Virus record (IMG/VR): IMGVR_UViG_3300021365_000004 | Span: 1 to 64,000 of that record | Reading direction: 5' to 3' (one strand) | DNA: 64,000 bases | Source: a virus | Shown here: positions 39,558 through 48,277 of the stretch, one piece after another | Layout: the number at the start of each line of letters is the position of its first letter | Position numbering within the stretch: the first letter of the stretch is position 1 | Program-made: the position numbers and the translations under genes | Notes under the pieces: model-generated | What the model saw: only the letters and a program-made list of their open reading frames with translations | Database searches by the model: none | Told to the model about the DNA's origin: nothing

Positions 39558-40182
39558 AGTCTATCCATCCTGTTATTATTTTCTTCTCTCCCTTCAATGG
39601 TGGGTTGCCTCTATGCATATGCGTAAAACCAGCAGGCCACAATACAATGTCACCTCTCTTTGGTTTGATACGTAATGATTGATATAGGAATTCTAACTCA
39701 CCCCCCTCTTCCACGTCATTTAGGAAGATTGCCCATGCCAGTAGGGATTTACTGCTTGATGGACAATTACAATGTTCACAATGCCAGACATGATATCCTT
39801 GTTGTGGTAGTGTCTTTTGAATCTTTGCACCACTGACCATAAGACCCCTGTAGTTGTCTCGGACTGGGTACTTGTCAAACCAACTATCAATTACCCCACC
39901 TTCCTCTTCGAAGATGTCTAGTAATCGATTCATCTGACCACCGAAATATGATTCGGGTACTGAAGTGATGCTGATTGCATCGTCTGATTTGGATGTAATG
40001 ATTTGTGTATCGTAGGACTTTCTTGGTAGTGTTAAACCACGGTCTTCACACTTCTGATATATGTCTAACACATAGTCAATAAACTCATCCGTGGCAAAAC
40101 CTTGGTATAACAGAACATGCTCACCCAAGTCTTCTATAGTTCGTTCTTGTTCTTGTTGTTGTCGATGTATTTCTCGTCTCAT
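39550..40182 (-). CDS. 2OG-Fe(II) oxygenase (P4H-like)
   Basis: 210 residues. W-H-C-E-H near residue 133 (metal-ligand H region), L-L-A-W-A-I-F-L-N-D-V-E-E-G-G-E-L-E-F, G-D-I-V-L-W-P-A-G-F-T-H-M-H-R-G-N-P and K-I-I-T-G-W match phage P4H-like dioxygenases. The H-x-D aspartate is replaced by Glu-like spacing (H-C-E), a possible variant ligand. Confidence 0.78.
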   Translation of the reverse strand: MRREIHRQQQEQERTIEDLGEHVLLYQGFATDEFIDYVLDIYQKCEDRGLTLPRKSYDTQIITSKSDDAISITSVPESYFGGQMNRLLDIFEEEGGVIDSWFDKYPVRDNYRGLMVSGAKIQKTLPQQGYHVWHCEHCNCPSSSKSLLAWAIFLNDVEEGGELEFLYQSLRIKPKRGDIVLWPAGFTHMHRGNPPLKGEKKIITGWIDYA

Positions 40183-40195
40183 AATTTTTATATAC

Positions 40196-40221
40196 CAAAA
40201 AGTATGGAATTAATCCATACT
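40196..40221 (-). terminator. Intrinsic terminator after tRNA-Arg
   Basis: On the minus strand AGTATGGA-TTAAT-TCCATACT, a perfect 8-bp stem, is followed by TTTTT. It fits a rho-independent terminator of the HAD/tRNA-Arg transcript. Confidence 0.65.
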
Positions 40222-40246
40222 CTTATTTAGTGTCACTGTAAAACGG

Positions 40247-40323
40247 TGGCACCCCCGAGAGGACTTGAACCTCTAACCTACAGCTTAGAAGGCTGTTGCT
40301 CTATCCAGTTGAGCTACAAGGGC
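40247..40323 (-). tRNA. tRNA-Arg (UCU)
   Basis: 77 nt including CCA. Anticodon stem ACAGC/GCTGT with loop CTTCTAA, T arm AGAGG-TTCAAGT-CCTCT. It reads AGA/AGG, codons frequent in these AT-rich phage genes. The first acceptor pair is G-U. Confidence 0.92.
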
Positions 40324-40324
40324 A

Positions 40325-40828
40325 TTATTCACCGTTTCTTAACTCTTTCAACTGTGCAATAGTATCTTCTGCACTCGTGTGAAGGATACCTATTCCACCA
40401 TGTTCTACCCATGCATCAAGGTTCTTTTGTCTGTCATCAATAAGGACACTCCCTTTGATTGCAAACATACCTTTTTGACTACCAGTCATAGTACAAGTGA
40501 CTACCACTGTTGGACTGACATGTTCTCTAATCCACTCATTCTTGTCGTAAACGACCAATTCTCTGTTAATCACACCAGCTGCAGTTAGGATTTCCCAAGG
40601 CAATCCAGTGTGTCTTACATACCCAACCAAATCATACATATCAGGCATAGGTGGTAAGTTTCTGAACAATCTCTTGTTCGTTAACTCTTCCTTCCTTTCG
40701 TCATAATCGTTATGACCTTGGTCGGTGTTAGGGAACTCTCTCCCTGTCAATGTTTCAACTCCAGTGTTGAAATCGGCTAGTACTCCATCCATATCGATGA
40801 AGATTCTCTTTACTCTTTTATTTTCCAT
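40325..40828 (-). CDS. 5'(3')-deoxyribonucleotidase-like HAD protein
   Basis: 167 residues from M-E-N-K-R-V-K-R-I-F-I-D. D-M-D-G-V-L-A-D-F (motif I) is followed by a short cap, L-T-A-A-G (II), a K before M-F-A-I (III) and V-L-I-D-D-R-Q-K-N (IV). This matches NT5C-type nucleotidases of phages, which hydrolyse dNMPs. ATG lies exactly 6 nt after a TATACT promoter; the frame open to 40864 runs through the promoter and is not used. Confidence 0.8.
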   Translation of the reverse strand: MENKRVKRIFIDMDGVLADFNTGVETLTGREFPNTDQGHNDYDERKEELTNKRLFRNLPPMPDMYDLVGYVRHTGLPWEILTAAGVINRELVVYDKNEWIREHVSPTVVVTCTMTGSQKGMFAIKGSVLIDDRQKNLDAWVEHGGIGILHTSAEDTIAQLKELRNGE

Positions 40829-40834
40829 ACGTAT

Positions 40835-40864
40835 AGTATAACCTAAAACAGGGGCCATTGTCAA
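40835..40864 (-). promoter_or_regulatory. Early promoter TTGACA-18-TATACT abutting ATG
   Basis: Minus strand consensus -35, TATACT, ATACGT, ATG. Same discriminator as the promoter at 31223. Confidence 0.8.
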
Positions 40865-40876
40865 GGCATTTCGGGC

Positions 40877-41320
40877 CTATTCCCAAAATATTTTGTATAG
40901 TTTTTCTTCCTTTGCATATGCCTCACGCTCCCATGGTTGACGGCTATAAGGGGTTGTGGAATAGTCTTTTTTCTTCCAATTCTGTTTAATTGGACTCAAT
41001 TGTCCTGTAATGAACTGTTTTGCATGGACTAATTCGTGTGCAAGGTTCAACATCTGCTCCTCTAAGGAGAACTTTAGATGCCCTGAGCATCGTGCTAGGT
41101 CGATTTGAACCCCATTTCGGTCTCCATAACAGTGTGCATAAGCTGATTCTTCTAGGGTGGTTAGAACGTTTAGTTCTATTCTTATATCTTTACGTAATCT
41201 GGGCGATAAATAGGCAATACATGACTTAATATAAGTTCTGATACGCCGTTTTTGTGCAATTTGACCATTAATTTGAATGTCAATCAAAGGGTATATTTCC
41301 TTTCTCTGTAGTCGTGCCAT
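40877..41320 (-). CDS. SprT/zincin-like metallopeptidase
   Basis: 147 residues. L-A-H-E-L-V-H-A-K-Q near residue 94 gives the H-E-x-x-H zinc site, and P-W-E-R-E-A-Y-A-K-E near 129 supplies a possible third ligand. Small zincins of this type in phages are unassigned. It may process host or phage proteins early, under the promoter at 41322-41351. Confidence 0.72.
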   Translation of the reverse strand: MARLQRKEIYPLIDIQINGQIAQKRRIRTYIKSCIAYLSPRLRKDIRIELNVLTTLEESAYAHCYGDRNGVQIDLARCSGHLKFSLEEQMLNLAHELVHAKQFITGQLSPIKQNWKKKDYSTTPYSRQPWEREAYAKEEKLYKIFWE

Positions 41321-41321
41321 A

Positions 41322-41351
41322 ATTATATCAAAATTGCTAGGTCATTGTCAA
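41322..41351 (-). promoter_or_regulatory. Early promoter TTGACA-18-TATAAT at the metallopeptidase start
   Basis: Consensus elements on the minus strand. ATG follows the hexamer after only one base, so either a shifted -10 (GATATA) is used and the mRNA is leaderless, or transcription starts inside the gene. Confidence 0.6.
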
Positions 41352-41355
41352 GGCC

Positions 41356-41505
41356 TTATTCGTCTTCTTCTAACTCCTCTTGCATATCCTCGTCAATCTC
41401 TGCACCACAGAAGGGACAATGGTCTATTCCATATGGGTGTGCATCCATCTCATGAATGACTAAACATTCAGATTTACAATCCGAACAATGTATCCTAATC
41501 TTCAA
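41356..41505 (-). CDS. Small zinc-ribbon protein (49 aa, TTG start)
   Basis: 49 residues with C-S-D-C near residue 7 and C-P-F-C near 32, a zinc ribbon, then an acidic tail. The TTG start has GGAGAAAAA upstream and overlaps the preceding gene by 11 bp. It could contact RNA polymerase or ribosome; unknown. Confidence 0.6.
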   Translation of the reverse strand: MKIRIHCSDCKSECLVIHEMDAHPYGIDHCPFCGAEIDEDMQEELEEDE

Positions 41506-41740
41506 TTTTTTCTCCTACTATTTCATTAAAAAAGTTGTCATTTGACTTGGTTTTCCCATCAATAACACCATAAGGCAGTGTTCTACCCTCGGGTATGTCA
41601 TTATTGAAGAAATCCTCTCCACATGTATATACTCTGACTTCGACTAAGTCCTTATCGACTGTACGTGCAATATGCTCTAATCTCATATCATCAGCCGTTT
41701 GTTGATGTGGTCTTCGTAAGTATACGTGAACAGAATTCAT
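41495..41740 (-). CDS. Hypothetical protein beside glutaredoxin
   Basis: 81 residues. V-H-V-Y-L-R-R-P at the start and R-V-Y-T-C-G-E-D, L-P-Y-G-V-I-D-G-K later give a thioredoxin-like strand feel but no CxxC. Coupled by one base to the glutaredoxin gene. Confidence 0.6.
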   Translation of the reverse strand: MNSVHVYLRRPHQQTADDMRLEHIARTVDKDLVEVRVYTCGEDFFNNDIPEGRTLPYGVIDGKTKSNDNFFNEIVGEKIED

Positions 41741-41961
41741 TAGTCTTTTACAAACTCTGCAAGTTGGTCATATCCACCAATAGCATTTCCATCCACTCTG
41801 ATTTGTGGAAATGTTCGTGCAGTTGGAAATTCCTCAAAGAGTTCTTCTCTAGTGAAATCAGTATCCAACTGTTTATAAGTGTATTCTAGTCCTTTCTGTT
41901 CACATAAAGCTTTTGCTTTATCACAGAATGGACATTGTGTTTTTCCAAATATTTCTATCAT
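41740..41961 (-). CDS. grx: Glutaredoxin
   Basis: 73 residues. M-I-E-I-F-G-K-T-Q-C-P-F-C-D gives the CPFC redox site, with T-F-P-Q-I-R-V-D-G near 49 (cis-Pro) and G-G-Y-D-Q-L near 62. It reduces ribonucleotide reductase NrdA/NrdB located just upstream. Confidence 0.9.
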   Translation of the reverse strand: MIEIFGKTQCPFCDKAKALCEQKGLEYTYKQLDTDFTREELFEEFPTARTFPQIRVDGNAIGGYDQLAEFVKD

Positions 41962-41962
41962 A

Positions 41963-42574
41963 TTAAAATCCCGTTATTCTTGTTAAATGTTTAAATTCCA
42001 CACACTTAGAACATTCCCCACATTGATTTGGGTAACCCAAAGCGCATGAATTGACTAGTGTTCTGATTTCTGACGGTATTGAATTCCACTGGTTTAACTT
42101 AGTCTGACCACCTAATGGTGGGTAAAGTCTGTAGTTGTGGTTCTTATTCATCAATCTCGCATAGAACTCAAACACCATTTGAAATTCCCATGCACGTGGT
42201 ACCCATGGCCAATCAGAATGATGCTTGTGGTCATCAGCATAATTTATCATTCCACTGTTGACACCCCAATAGTATTCCTCTATATGTGGGAACTGAGTCA
42301 ACGCACTTAAACATGCGACTGACCAGTGTCGTGCAGAATGAAAGTATTCTTCTGACCTTTCTTCATGGTCATATTTAGGATGCTTATGAGTAATCAAATC
42401 AACATCCAGTATATCACATATTTGTGTAATATTACTATGTAGTTGATTTGCTGTCGTGATAGGATTGTCCCATAGTGAATGCAGGGCAATAGGTTTCTTA
42501 CCTTTCTCTACACACCAGTTCAATAATGCAGTGGATTCAACTCCACCACTAAACATAACAACACAATCGTGCAT
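41963..42574 (-). CDS. QueC-like PP-loop ATPase (SGGVES variant)
   Basis: 203 residues. The PP-loop reads M-F-S-G-G-V-E-S-T-A-L-L, with E replacing the usual D of SGGxDS. A C-terminal C-A-L-G-Y-P-N-Q-C-G-E-C-S-K-C matches the QueC zinc site. QueC makes preQ0, used in tRNA queuosine or DNA deazaguanine modification. No other queuosine or dpdA gene is visible here. Asparagine-synthetase-like amidation is an alternative. Confidence 0.75.
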   Translation of the reverse strand: MHDCVVMFSGGVESTALLNWCVEKGKKPIALHSLWDNPITTANQLHSNITQICDILDVDLITHKHPKYDHEERSEEYFHSARHWSVACLSALTQFPHIEEYYWGVNSGMINYADDHKHHSDWPWVPRAWEFQMVFEFYARLMNKNHNYRLYPPLGGQTKLNQWNSIPSEIRTLVNSCALGYPNQCGECSKCVEFKHLTRITGF

Positions 42575-42882
42575 TACTCTTCCTTAATAAAAATCCCATC
42601 GACCATACGTCCCTTACGGTCTTTGATGTCATGATATGCAACATTTAGACAATGTTGTAGACCTAGTCCATTTCTAGCTGCAATGTTAATTAATACGACA
42701 ATGATGTCACCAATATCATCGGCTACATCTTTTTCTTTACAGACATTGTCCGATAGTTCACCCACCTCTTGGATAAGTTTACATACTTGGTCTTTATCTG
42801 TTGCACCTTCAATAAGGTTTCTGTCGTAGTGCCATTTTTCAATGCGTTCAATTACTGATAGTAAATCTATGTCGGTAGTCAT
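42574..42882 (-). CDS. mazG: MazG-like nucleotide pyrophosphohydrolase
   Basis: 102 residues. K-L-I-Q-E-V-G-E-L-S-D-N near residue 35 and V-A-D-D-I-G-D-I-I-V-V-L near 54 form the MazG metal site. It hydrolyses nucleoside triphosphates or related alarmone-like nucleotides. It is common in marine phages. Overlaps QueC-like and NrdB genes by one base. Confidence 0.87.
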   Translation of the reverse strand: MTTDIDLLSVIERIEKWHYDRNLIEGATDKDQVCKLIQEVGELSDNVCKEKDVADDIGDIIVVLINIAARNGLGLQHCLNVAYHDIKDRKGRMVDGIFIKEE

Positions 42883-43979
42883 TATAACTCAAAATCCTCA
42901 AATGTAGAATCATCTACGTCCTGTTTGATGCCACCAATAAGATAGGATTCAATCTCCGTCTCTTGTGGGGCGTTTTGCAATCCTCTACTATTGAACCAAT
43001 GATTAGTCCATGGTAGTGGGTTGTTCGTTGATGAGATATCGAACAGTGGGTTGAGTCCCAATGCACGTAATCTCTTGTTTGCTGTGTATTCTACGTACTG
43101 ACCAAGCAGTGCAGTAGATAGTCCAATCATAGAACCGTCCTTAAATAAGAAGTCTGCCCATTCTTTCTCTTGGTCTACTGCATCACGGTACATTGCATAT
43201 ACCTCATCCTCAGTCTCTTCCATAATCTTCAACATATCTTTATCGTTCTCTTGGTTCTTATATGCTTTCAGAATGTGTTGTGTGATTGCTAGATGTTGTG
43301 CTTCATCCCTTGCAATAAGAGATATAATCTTTGCACTTCCTTCCATCTGTTTTAACTCTCCGAATGCAAATGAACATGCAAAGGATACGAAGAATCTAAT
43401 TCCCTCTAAGATGTTAACTGATACTAGTGCAAGGTATAATGCTTTCTTAAGCTCATATTCATCTACTTTAAGACCTAGTAATTTACGTCTTCCTAGTTCA
43501 ATAAACTTGTCGTATTTTTCTGTTACCTGTTCTGCTCTAGCTACGATTGCTGGTTCATCTAGTATTGTGTCAAATATCTGACTAGGGTCACTATATACAT
43601 TTTTTATAATATGAGTGTAACTTCGTGAATGAATAGTCTCCATGAAGTCCCATGTAATAATACAAGACTCAAGTTCAGGCAAGCTCACAAACGGTAAAAA
43701 TGCTATGGATGGAGCTCGTCCTTGAACTGAGTCGAGTAAAGTTTGATACCTCAAGTTAGAGGTAAAGATGTGTTTTTGTGCATCAGATAGATTCTGATAA
43801 TCACTTCTATCTTTCTGTAAGGATACCTCTTCGGGTCTCCAAAAGAAGCTCAATTGTGTCTGTGTTAGTTTGTCAAATATTGGATATTTGAATGTGTCAA
43901 ATCTTTGGGTGTTTAACTCTTCCCCGAAAAACATAGATTCTTTTGTGAAGTCTACGTTCTTTTTATTAAATACTGTCAT
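42882..43979 (-). CDS. nrdB: Ribonucleotide reductase class Ia beta subunit NrdB
   Basis: 365 residues from M-T-V-F-N-K-K-N-V. Metal-site helices: L-P-E-L-E-S-C-I-I-T-W-D-F-M-E-T-I-H-S-R-S-Y near residue 105 (E..E..H) and I-A-R-D-E-A-Q-H-L near 224. The radical Tyr is in the S-Y-T-H region. It makes dNTPs with NrdA and Grx. A dioxygenase gene separates it from nrdA. Confidence 0.93.
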   Translation of the reverse strand: MTVFNKKNVDFTKESMFFGEELNTQRFDTFKYPIFDKLTQTQLSFFWRPEEVSLQKDRSDYQNLSDAQKHIFTSNLRYQTLLDSVQGRAPSIAFLPFVSLPELESCIITWDFMETIHSRSYTHIIKNVYSDPSQIFDTILDEPAIVARAEQVTEKYDKFIELGRRKLLGLKVDEYELKKALYLALVSVNILEGIRFFVSFACSFAFGELKQMEGSAKIISLIARDEAQHLAITQHILKAYKNQENDKDMLKIMEETEDEVYAMYRDAVDQEKEWADFLFKDGSMIGLSTALLGQYVEYTANKRLRALGLNPLFDISSTNNPLPWTNHWFNSRGLQNAPQETEIESYLIGGIKQDVDDSTFEDFEL

Positions 43980-44919
43980 TTCTTTTTCTTCCACGTGTGT
44001 CTAGTTCAAAATCATCATAATTGTTAGTAAATGCACTTTTTTCATCTATATGATTAAAGTATACATCTGAGAACTCACTGAACCATTTCTTTGTTTCTTT
44101 GACATGCTCCTCATTGTTCTCATCTGCATATCTATTTGGTCTACCATCAAAGTCTAGTGCTAAATGTTCAGGGCAACCTGTATGCATTGCATTTATTTGG
44201 TTTAACTTACTGTCCTCATTCCAAAAATGTAGGAACATGTGATAGGAGTAATCACCCACTAGGTAATCTCTCCAGTGTATAACATTAGGCCCTTGGTATA
44301 GTAAAACGTCTCCAGGCTCTAGTGTTATTGGAATTCCCTTCCTTGCTCTATGTGGTAATCCTTGAGACATTTCAAACACCTCATCCATACTTGGAGAATC
44401 AACATAGTTACCATCATTCTGTACCCAAATCTTCCATGGTGCATTGTCATCTGTTTGGTAATCTAAACAAATTGTTGCACTTATTTCACATGATGGTCTA
44501 TCAGTATGAGCTCTTAGATATGCACCCCTCTCATACTTTCTAGAATATGAGTATGTTTCTCTTAGACCCATGTCAATAACATTGTTCAGCTTTTCCTTTA
44601 GCCATCTATGTAGGGAAACTGCCATCGGAGTACAATAGTTTGCACGTGATTTACCTAGTGAATCTTTTGGTGAGTTTTGGGTAATCTCCGTTTCTCTTTT
44701 GAAGATTGCATCATCCCACTCTTTGTTATGCTCAATAGTTTTCCATGCATCTAGTGACATGTTGATGATATCTTTGGGAATGAAATCTCTTAGAACTACG
44801 AACCTGTCCTTCATTAAAGACCACGTCTCGGGTGTAGTTCTACCAGTTAGAAGTTTACCTTCTTGTTCTAAGTCCTTTATACAATATTCTACAGTCTTTT
44901 TCTCAAATGGCACAGGCAT
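43966..44919 (-). CDS. 2OG-Fe(II) oxygenase between nrdA and nrdB
   Basis: 317 residues from M-P-V-P-F-E-K-K-T. Y-L-R-A-H-T-D-R-P-S-C-E-I-S near 150 gives H-x-D; W-K-I-W-V-Q, L-E-P-G-D-V-L-L-Y and N-V-I-H-W-R-D complete the dioxygenase core. It overlaps nrdA by 17 bp and nrdB by 14 bp, so it is made with the reductase. Substrate unknown; a link to nucleotide metabolism is only positional. Confidence 0.82.
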   Translation of the reverse strand: MPVPFEKKTVEYCIKDLEQEGKLLTGRTTPETWSLMKDRFVVLRDFIPKDIINMSLDAWKTIEHNKEWDDAIFKRETEITQNSPKDSLGKSRANYCTPMAVSLHRWLKEKLNNVIDMGLRETYSYSRKYERGAYLRAHTDRPSCEISATICLDYQTDDNAPWKIWVQNDGNYVDSPSMDEVFEMSQGLPHRARKGIPITLEPGDVLLYQGPNVIHWRDYLVGDYSYHMFLHFWNEDSKLNQINAMHTGCPEHLALDFDGRPNRYADENNEEHVKETKKWFSEFSDVYFNHIDEKSAFTNNYDDFELDTRGRKRNDSI

Positions 44920-47191
44920 CGCAATCATCCTCACTTTCTGTAAAGTCACTCTGTGCAAGAGGTTCCTCTACTACATCTTCTACTTTACCGTCCATAGTAT
45001 TTTGGTAATAAGAAGTTTTCCATCCATACTTATATGTATTCAGTAAATCTCTAGCCATTACTGAAACTGGTACTTCACCCTTGTCATAATTCTCGGGGTT
45101 GTAAGACCAATTGCCACTAATTGCTTGGTCAAAGAACTTTTGCATCACTGCAAGTACTTTGATATACCCTTCGTTACTATCCATGTCCCATAATAATGTG
45201 TAATTATTCTTTAATAAACTATATTGTGGAACTACCTGTTTTAGGGTGCCTTTTTTACTTTTCTTGACACTAAGGTAATCTCTTGGGGGTTCAACTCCAT
45301 TCGTTGCATTAGAGACCACGCTAGAGGACTCTGAAGGCATCTGTGCAGTCAATGTGGAGTGTCTTAGACCATGCACTTTAATACATGTTCTTAGTTTATC
45401 CCAGTCACAGTTTAACACATTTGGTGTGATACTGTCAACATCCTTTTTGTAGGTGTCGATAGGTAGTATACCCTGTGAATACTTAGTTCTATCGAAGTAA
45501 TCACACGCACCTTTCTCAGATGCAATTTGATTAGATGACTTCAGTAATTCGTACTGGAATCTCTCCGTTAGTTCATGTACTATTCTATGTGCTTCGGGGT
45601 CATCATACTTAACCTTGTTTTTCGCAAGGAAATGTGCGAGTCCAATGTATCCAATACCAAGACTTCTTCTTGCAAGTGTTGACCTTTCTGCAGCGACAAC
45701 TGGATATTGTTGATAATCTATTAATTCTTCTAGCCCTCTAACTGCAAGGTCACATAGACTACCAAGCTCATCATAGTTCTTGATAATGCCTACGTTAATT
45801 GCAGATAGAATACATAACGCAATCTCACCTTCCCCATCGATATGACTGATAGGGTCGGTGGGTAGTGTTATCTCTTGACATAGGTTACTCATGTTAACCT
45901 TGTCGACAAAACTACTATGCGTATTGCAATGGTCGATATTCATAATGTAAATACGGCCAGTCTCTGCTCGTTCTTTTAATAAACTTGTAAATAATTCTCT
46001 TGCACTAATTTTCTTCTTAGGAATACTAGTTGCACGTTCGTACTTTTCATAGAGTTCATTGAACTCGGGTGTACCAAATGCTTCATACAATCCTTTAACA
46101 TCATGTGGAGAGAACAATGTAATCTCCTCATTCTTTAGGAATCTTTGATAGAAAAGTTCTGACAGCTGTATAGAGTAGTCTAACTTTCTTACTCTGTTGT
46201 CTTCGGTGCCTTTGTTGTTTTTAAGTACCAAGATGTCTTCGATTTCTGCATGCCAGATTGGAAAGTGTACCGTTGCGCTTCCACCTCTGACTCCGTTTTG
46301 GGTACAGCTTCTAACGGTTGCTTCAAATTTTTTAAGAAATGGTATGACTCCAGTATGCTGGACTTCTCCACCTCTAATTTTACTACCAAGTCCCCTAATT
46401 CTTCCTGCGTTGATTCCAATACCAGCTCTCTGAGCAACGTACTTACCGATTGCCATGTCACTGGAGAAGATTGAGTCGAGGGTGTCGTCTGAGTCAACGA
46501 GAACACAACTTGCAAATTGTCGAAGTGGTGTTCTAACCCCTGCCATAATGGGGGTTGGGATGTTAATTTTAAATTGTGATATTGCATCGTAATATCCTTT
46601 GACATATTGTAACCTACTTTCTCCATAGTTTCTGAATAATGTCATAGCAATCATCATATACATGAACTGTGGTGTCTCATATAATGTATTACTAGACCTG
46701 TCTTGTACCAAATACTTGTCTACTATCTGTTGTAGACCAGCATAAGTAAAATCTAAATCTCTGTTGTGTCTGATAAATTTAGCACATTGTTCTATCTCTT
46801 CATCTGTGTAGTGGTTAAGGATGTCCTTATCATACACACCAATTTCAATGTTTCTTTTGATGATGTCTAATAGTGGTGGATAGATTTCTGAATCTTTCCA
46901 TTTAGTATTGAACACCTGTTTCTGCACTCCAAACAATAGTAATCTGGCTGCAACGAACTGATAGTTCGGATTCTCTAGTGATATCAAATCACTTGCACTC
47001 TTCACTAGAATTTGTTGAATATCTTTTGTGGTGATTCCATCAAAGAACTGTAGACCACTGTTCATTTCTACAGATGACTCTGACACACCTGTAATTCCTT
47101 TACAAGCTTTCTCCATCATCCTATGGATTTTATCTAAGTTGATATTAGTTTTACTACCATCGGACTTAATTACTTTAAACTCTGCATTCAT
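44903..47191 (-). CDS. nrdA: Ribonucleotide reductase class Ia alpha subunit NrdA
   Basis: 762 residues, full length. Features in order: ATP-cone (V-I-K-S-D-G-S near the start), Q-R-A-G-I-G-I-N-A-G-R near residue 255, N-L-C-Q-E-I-T near 430 (active-site Cys), C-I-L-S-A-I-N, P-S-E-S-S near 613 and C-terminal C-D-A-C-A-I, the redox pair that Grx reduces. It converts NDPs to dNDPs. Coupled to primase upstream. Confidence 0.95.
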   Translation of the reverse strand: MNAEFKVIKSDGSKTNINLDKIHRMMEKACKGITGVSESSVEMNSGLQFFDGITTKDIQQILVKSASDLISLENPNYQFVAARLLLFGVQKQVFNTKWKDSEIYPPLLDIIKRNIEIGVYDKDILNHYTDEEIEQCAKFIRHNRDLDFTYAGLQQIVDKYLVQDRSSNTLYETPQFMYMMIAMTLFRNYGESRLQYVKGYYDAISQFKINIPTPIMAGVRTPLRQFASCVLVDSDDTLDSIFSSDMAIGKYVAQRAGIGINAGRIRGLGSKIRGGEVQHTGVIPFLKKFEATVRSCTQNGVRGGSATVHFPIWHAEIEDILVLKNNKGTEDNRVRKLDYSIQLSELFYQRFLKNEEITLFSPHDVKGLYEAFGTPEFNELYEKYERATSIPKKKISARELFTSLLKERAETGRIYIMNIDHCNTHSSFVDKVNMSNLCQEITLPTDPISHIDGEGEIALCILSAINVGIIKNYDELGSLCDLAVRGLEELIDYQQYPVVAAERSTLARRSLGIGYIGLAHFLAKNKVKYDDPEAHRIVHELTERFQYELLKSSNQIASEKGACDYFDRTKYSQGILPIDTYKKDVDSITPNVLNCDWDKLRTCIKVHGLRHSTLTAQMPSESSSVVSNATNGVEPPRDYLSVKKSKKGTLKQVVPQYSLLKNNYTLLWDMDSNEGYIKVLAVMQKFFDQAISGNWSYNPENYDKGEVPVSVMARDLLNTYKYGWKTSYYQNTMDGKVEDVVEEPLAQSDFTESEDDCDACAI

Positions 47192-48225
47192 ATTTTCTTG
47201 TACTCCATTAGTTTTAGTTTTGCCGAAAGACCTTCAAATGTACAAGTATTAATGATACCTACTATTTCACTTTGTTCCAATCCACTTACTATCATATCGT
47301 TTATATCTTTACAATCTGCAATACGTTTGTCGTCCCATATGCAAACTTTATAACCTAACTCAATTACCTCTTCTAGCTTTTTGAGTATCTCTTCATTACG
47401 TGGTTCATTATCATAAATGATAATTGAATTATCTTTGATACCATCGTCTATTTTTTTAAAGTCACTTCCCCCGACTGCGATACTGTTGGGAAGGAATAAA
47501 CTATCTATAGGGCCTTCGGTGACATAGATAGTTTTTGTTTTGTCCACATTTTGTATGTTATAGATGAGTGGAACGTCATCTAGGAGTCTCATAGTAAGAT
47601 ATCGTAATGGTGAGTCATTGATTGCTCTGCCCGATACTCCTACAAGTTCCCCATCCTCTCTAAAGAATGGTATTACTATCCGTGGGTCGTTTCCAAGGAC
47701 TCTATCCTTATACTTATCTGATAACAAACTTAGAGTTTGTGCAGAGTCGACATACCACAGCTCATCAATCTTATCATTAGGGACTAGTCTCTTTTCGAGG
47801 TAGTCACGTGCAACATGTTTCTCTTTTGCTGGAAACATAATTGCCGACAAGTCAACTTTCTTCATATTTAGTAATTCTGTTTTTGGAGTGAACTTGAAAA
47901 CGTTTGCACTTGGCATCTTATGATTAGATGCGTGTTTTTTAGGTTTCTTACCACTCTCTGTTAACCATTCCTTGATGTACTCTTTATGTAGTACAGGGAA
48001 ATGGTCTTTGATAAAGGTCACACTTGAAGTAGATTTACCACAATTATGACACTTAAATATAAAACTTTGTTCTACGACAAAGTGATATCCACGAGCCTTA
48101 TGCTTATTCTTCTGTGAATCACCACAGTATAAACACCTGTGATTCAACGTTGTGTCTCCTTTCCATTTTGCAAGTTCTAACGAACCTACGCACATGGAGA
48201 GGTATTTTCTCTCTAACCATAGCAT
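47188..48225 (-). CDS. 61: DNA primase gp61
   Basis: 345 residues from M-L-W-L-E-R-K-Y. A zinc ribbon (C-L-Y-C...C-H-N-C-G) in the first 60 residues, R-G-Y-H-F, V-G-V-S-G-R-A, and the Toprim motif Y-V-T-E-G-P-I-D-S-L-F near residue 240 followed by I-I-I-Y-D-N-E-P-R match T4 gp61-type DnaG primases. It makes primers for the lagging strand. The ATG at 48225 is fixed by a TTGTAA-17-TATAAT promoter ending 6 nt upstream; an ATG at 48240 lies inside the promoter. Confidence 0.9.
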   Translation of the reverse strand: MLWLERKYLSMCVGSLELAKWKGDTTLNHRCLYCGDSQKNKHKARGYHFVVEQSFIFKCHNCGKSTSSVTFIKDHFPVLHKEYIKEWLTESGKKPKKHASNHKMPSANVFKFTPKTELLNMKKVDLSAIMFPAKEKHVARDYLEKRLVPNDKIDELWYVDSAQTLSLLSDKYKDRVLGNDPRIVIPFFREDGELVGVSGRAINDSPLRYLTMRLLDDVPLIYNIQNVDKTKTIYVTEGPIDSLFLPNSIAVGGSDFKKIDDGIKDNSIIIYDNEPRNEEILKKLEEVIELGYKVCIWDDKRIADCKDINDMIVSGLEQSEIVGIINTCTFEGLSAKLKLMEYKKI

Positions 48226-48231
48226 ACATTC

Positions 48232-48260
48232 ATTATACATGAATCCATGCTAAATTACAA
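48232..48260 (-). promoter_or_regulatory. Sigma70-like promoter TTGTAA-17-TATAAT abutting primase ATG
   Basis: Minus strand elements, then GAATGT and ATG. Predicted +1 at the A of ATG. It should drive primase, nrdA, oxygenase, nrdB, mazG, QueC-like and grx. Confidence 0.7.
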
Positions 48261-48277
48261 GGTGTTTTTTAGGATTA

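Noticed and set aside
45000-46626. 145-residue ORF within nrdA
   Set aside because: Overlaps the conserved NrdA frame completely; shadow.
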